Shown here one piece after another: positions 4,357-6,121 of a DNA stretch of 6,121 nt; the stretch's first letter is position 1, and each line of letters starts with the position of its first letter. Location: the NCBI GenBank assembly GCA_934717555.1, contig CAKUYY010000076.1, forward strand, positions 1 to 6,121. Direction: 5' to 3'. The notes below the pieces were generated by a model. The model worked only from the letters and a program-made list of their open reading frames with translations, had not been told where the DNA came from and searched no databases. The translations under genes and the position numbers were made by a program. This DNA is from an uncultured Clostridium sp. (GTDB lineage: Bacteria; Bacillota; Clostridia; Oscillospirales; Acutalibacteraceae).

Positions 4357-5070
4357 ATGTTGAAAATTATGCAGTTGTCTAAAACCTATAAAAATGGGAA
4401 AAAAGCTGTTGACCAGCTTTCCCTGACCGTGGAGGCGGGAGATATCTATGGATTTATCGGCCATAACGGAGCGGGCAAGACCACTACCATCCGAGCCGTG
4501 GTGGGGATTCTGGATTTTGAACAGGGAGATATCCAGATCGACGGGATCTCTATCAAAGAAGATCCCATATCTTGTAAAAAGAAGCTCGCCTATATTCCCG
4601 ATAATCCGGATTTATATGAGCATCTCACAGGGATCCAATATTTAACTTTTATCAGTGATATTTTTTGTGTCCCCAAAGACATTCGGGAAAAACAGATTAG
4701 GGAATATGCCAATCGGTTGGAACTGATGGCCAACCTGGGAGATTTGATCTCATCTTATTCCCATGGTATGAAACAAAAGCTGGCCATTGTATCCGCTTTG
4801 ATCCACCGCCCAAAGCTCCTGGTTTTGGATGAACCCTTTGTGGGCTTAGATCCCAAAGCTTCCCATACGTTAAAGGAGATCATGCACGAGTTGTGTCAAG
4901 AGGGAAGCGCCATCTTTTTTTCTACCCATGTCCTGGACGTGGCGGAAAAATTGTGTAATAAAATCGCTATCATTAAGGGCGGCAAACTGATCGCCAGCGG
5001 AAGCACGGAGGAAGTACGGGGTACCAGCAGCCTAGAAGATGTATTTTTGGAGTTGATTGATCATGCGTAA
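4357..5070 (+). CDS. ABC transporter ATP-binding protein (EcsA/CcmA-like)
   Basis: A 237-residue single nucleotide-binding domain. Walker A is GHNGAGKT (35-42), the signature is the variant YSHGMKQK (134-141), Walker B is LLVLDEP (154-160) with catalytic E159, the D-loop is GLDP (163-166) and the switch histidine is H191 (FSTHVLD). The SHGMKQ signature and short length are typical of exporter ATPases of the CcmA/EcsA group (COG1131-like). It would drive the membrane protein encoded next. The start at 4357 has TAGGAGG (4341-4347) nine bases upstream, and an upstream ATG at 4306 lies within the promoter region. The gene overlaps the permease start by eight bases. The substrate cannot be read from sequence. 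Divergence from the thi operon does not by itself imply thiamine transport, and the domain order is unlike the ThiT/ECF or ThiXYZ importers. Confidence 0.93.
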   Translation: MLKIMQLSKTYKNGKKAVDQLSLTVEAGDIYGFIGHNGAGKTTTIRAVVGILDFEQGDIQIDGISIKEDPISCKKKLAYIPDNPDLYEHLTGIQYLTFISDIFCVPKDIREKQIREYANRLELMANLGDLISSYSHGMKQKLAIVSALIHRPKLLVLDEPFVGLDPKASHTLKEIMHELCQEGSAIFFSTHVLDVAEKLCNKIAIIKGGKLIASGSTEEVRGTSSLEDVFLELIDHA

Positions 5071-6121
5071 TATGAAACTATTATTAAAAGTATTCGCCCT
5101 CAATTCTTTAGGAATCAATCAGGCGCTTCATTCCAATCATCGGAAAGACCGTTTAAAACTAGTTGGAATGGGATTCCTTTTTGCCTTTGTCATTGTTTCC
5201 CTGTTATTTGTTTTTTTCATGTACGATTATCTCCTCGCGATGTCTTTAACACAAGTGCAAATTTCCCTGCGTATCCTTCCCGCTATGATGATGGCCCTAT
5301 GCGGAATGATTACTCTGTTCACTACCATCTATAAAGCAAACGGTATCTTGTTTTCTTTTCGCGATTATGATCTTCAAATGTCTTTGCCCGTAAAAAGCAG
5401 TACCATTGTAGCCAGCCGTATCCTCATCCTGTATGGGATGAACCTGGGCTTTACCCTGTTGGTCATGCTGCCTGCCGCTGCCGTTTACACCTGGATGGCT
5501 TCTCCGTCCCCTCTCTTTTATCTGTTTTTCTTCTTCTCCCTTTTGGCAATCCCAATGGTTCCTATCATTTTAGCTACCATATTAGGCGTTCTGATTAGTC
5601 TGATTGCCTCTCGGTTCCGCCATACCTCCGCTATTTCTGTATTGCTTACATTGGTTCTGGTTTTAGGAGCGCTGTTTTTTTCCTTTCAAATGGATTCCAA
5701 TATCACCGATTGGGGAAATATCAGCGCTAGTATCATAACTTCTGTCAATCATATCTATCCGCTGACAGAACTATTTACACAAGCGGTATGCGAGGACAAT
5801 TTTGTTTCCCTTCTCCTCTTTTTGGGAATTTCCGTTTTGTGTTTCCTTTTATTCTGTTTTATTATCGGAAAAAGCTATAAAAAAATCAATACTTTTATCA
5901 CTGCGCGGAAGGTTCGTTCCTCTTATCAAATGTCTTCTTTAAAGACTGCTTCTCCCTTCTGGGCTTTATACAAAAAAGAGGGCAAACTTTTCCTTTCCTC
6001 CCCTCTCTATATCACAAATACAGCGATTGGAGCTGCCCTGCTGATCATCGCTGTGATAGCCCTTTTGATAGCGGGGCCCTCTTATCTCAAAGACCTTTTT
6101 CCGGAAGAGAATATCCTCGCC
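5063..6121 (+). CDS. ABC exporter permease, multi-spanning, 3' end outside window
   Basis: From the ATG at 5063 the frame stays open for 353 codons to the window edge. A short basic cytoplasmic N-terminus (MRNMKLLLKV, with RKDRLK near 27-32) precedes hydrophobic segments at about 33-53, 71-90, 117-143, 150-183 (long enough for one or two passes), 189-208, 247-269 and 318-337. That makes at least seven membrane spans. A positively charged loop (GKSYKKINTFITARK, 269-283) and FWALYKKEGKLFLSSPLY (299-316) resemble the mid-protein repeat seen in large EcsB-like or ABC-2-type exporter permeases of 500 or more residues. The protein is therefore probably missing its last third. GGAG at 5049-5052 lies ten bases before the ATG, and the start overlaps the ATPase stop (ATGCGTAA), indicating translational coupling. 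An ATG at 5072 is possible but poorly placed for this ribosome site. Confidence 0.85.
   Translation, partial: MRNMKLLLKVFALNSLGINQALHSNHRKDRLKLVGMGFLFAFVIVSLLFVFFMYDYLLAMSLTQVQISLRILPAMMMALCGMITLFTTIYKANGILFSFRDYDLQMSLPVKSSTIVASRILILYGMNLGFTLLVMLPAAAVYTWMASPSPLFYLFFFFSLLAIPMVPIILATILGVLISLIASRFRHTSAISVLLTLVLVLGALFFSFQMDSNITDWGNISASIITSVNHIYPLTELFTQAVCEDNFVSLLLFLGISVLCFLLFCFIIGKSYKKINTFITARKVRSSYQMSSLKTASPFWALYKKEGKLFLSSPLYITNTAIGAALLIIAVIALLIAGPSYLKDLFPEENILA

Noticed and set aside
4357..6121. ABC system as a thiamine importer
   Set aside because: There is no substrate-binding lipoprotein or ThiT/ECF component. The ATPase signature and the permease layout point to an export-type system, and divergence from the thi operon alone is weak evidence.

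Overview
This window looks like a low-to-medium GC Bacillota chromosome, most likely an anaerobic clostridium of the Lachnospiraceae type. That placement is inferred from three things: a ThiH (tyrosine lyase) thiazole pathway instead of the oxygen-using ThiO, a short clostridial-type ThiF with an extra N-terminal domain, and AGGAGG ribosome sites with sigma-A-like promoters. There are eight supportable protein genes, two of them cut by the window edges. No mobile element, CRISPR array, rRNA or tRNA is visible.

Layout. Bases 1-159 (minus) hold the N-terminus of a ferredoxin-NADP reductase alpha-like FAD/NAD(P)-binding protein, with its own promoter at 245-273. Bases 160-538 carry no protein gene. 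They contain a strong minus-strand promoter (481-509) followed by a compact structured segment ending in an intrinsic terminator (389-474). This is either a small RNA gene of about 86 nt or an attenuated leader, and its terminator may also end the thi transcript.

Bases 539-4120 are one minus-strand thiamine-thiazole operon, transcribed thiS - thiF - thiG - thiH - tenI. ThiF adenylates the ThiS tail so that it can carry sulfur. ThiH makes dehydroglycine from tyrosine. ThiG combines ThiS thiocarboxylate, dehydroglycine and deoxyxylulose phosphate into the thiazole. The last gene looks like the TenI tautomerase that aromatises the product, not a true ThiE coupling enzyme. ThiC, ThiD, ThiE and Dxs are not in the window and must be elsewhere or unnecessary.

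The operon starts from a good promoter (4226-4254). Its mRNA would begin with a two-tier hairpin (14-bp outer stem) ending in a U tract, about 40 nt ahead of thiS. I see no TPP-riboswitch core, so this leader is the best candidate for an unusual regulatory element.

Bases 4293-6121 (plus, divergent) hold a two-gene ABC exporter: an EcsA/CcmA-type ATPase and a multi-spanning permease that runs off the window. Its promoter lies inside a perfect 10-bp inverted repeat, which suggests control by an unlinked or distal repressor.
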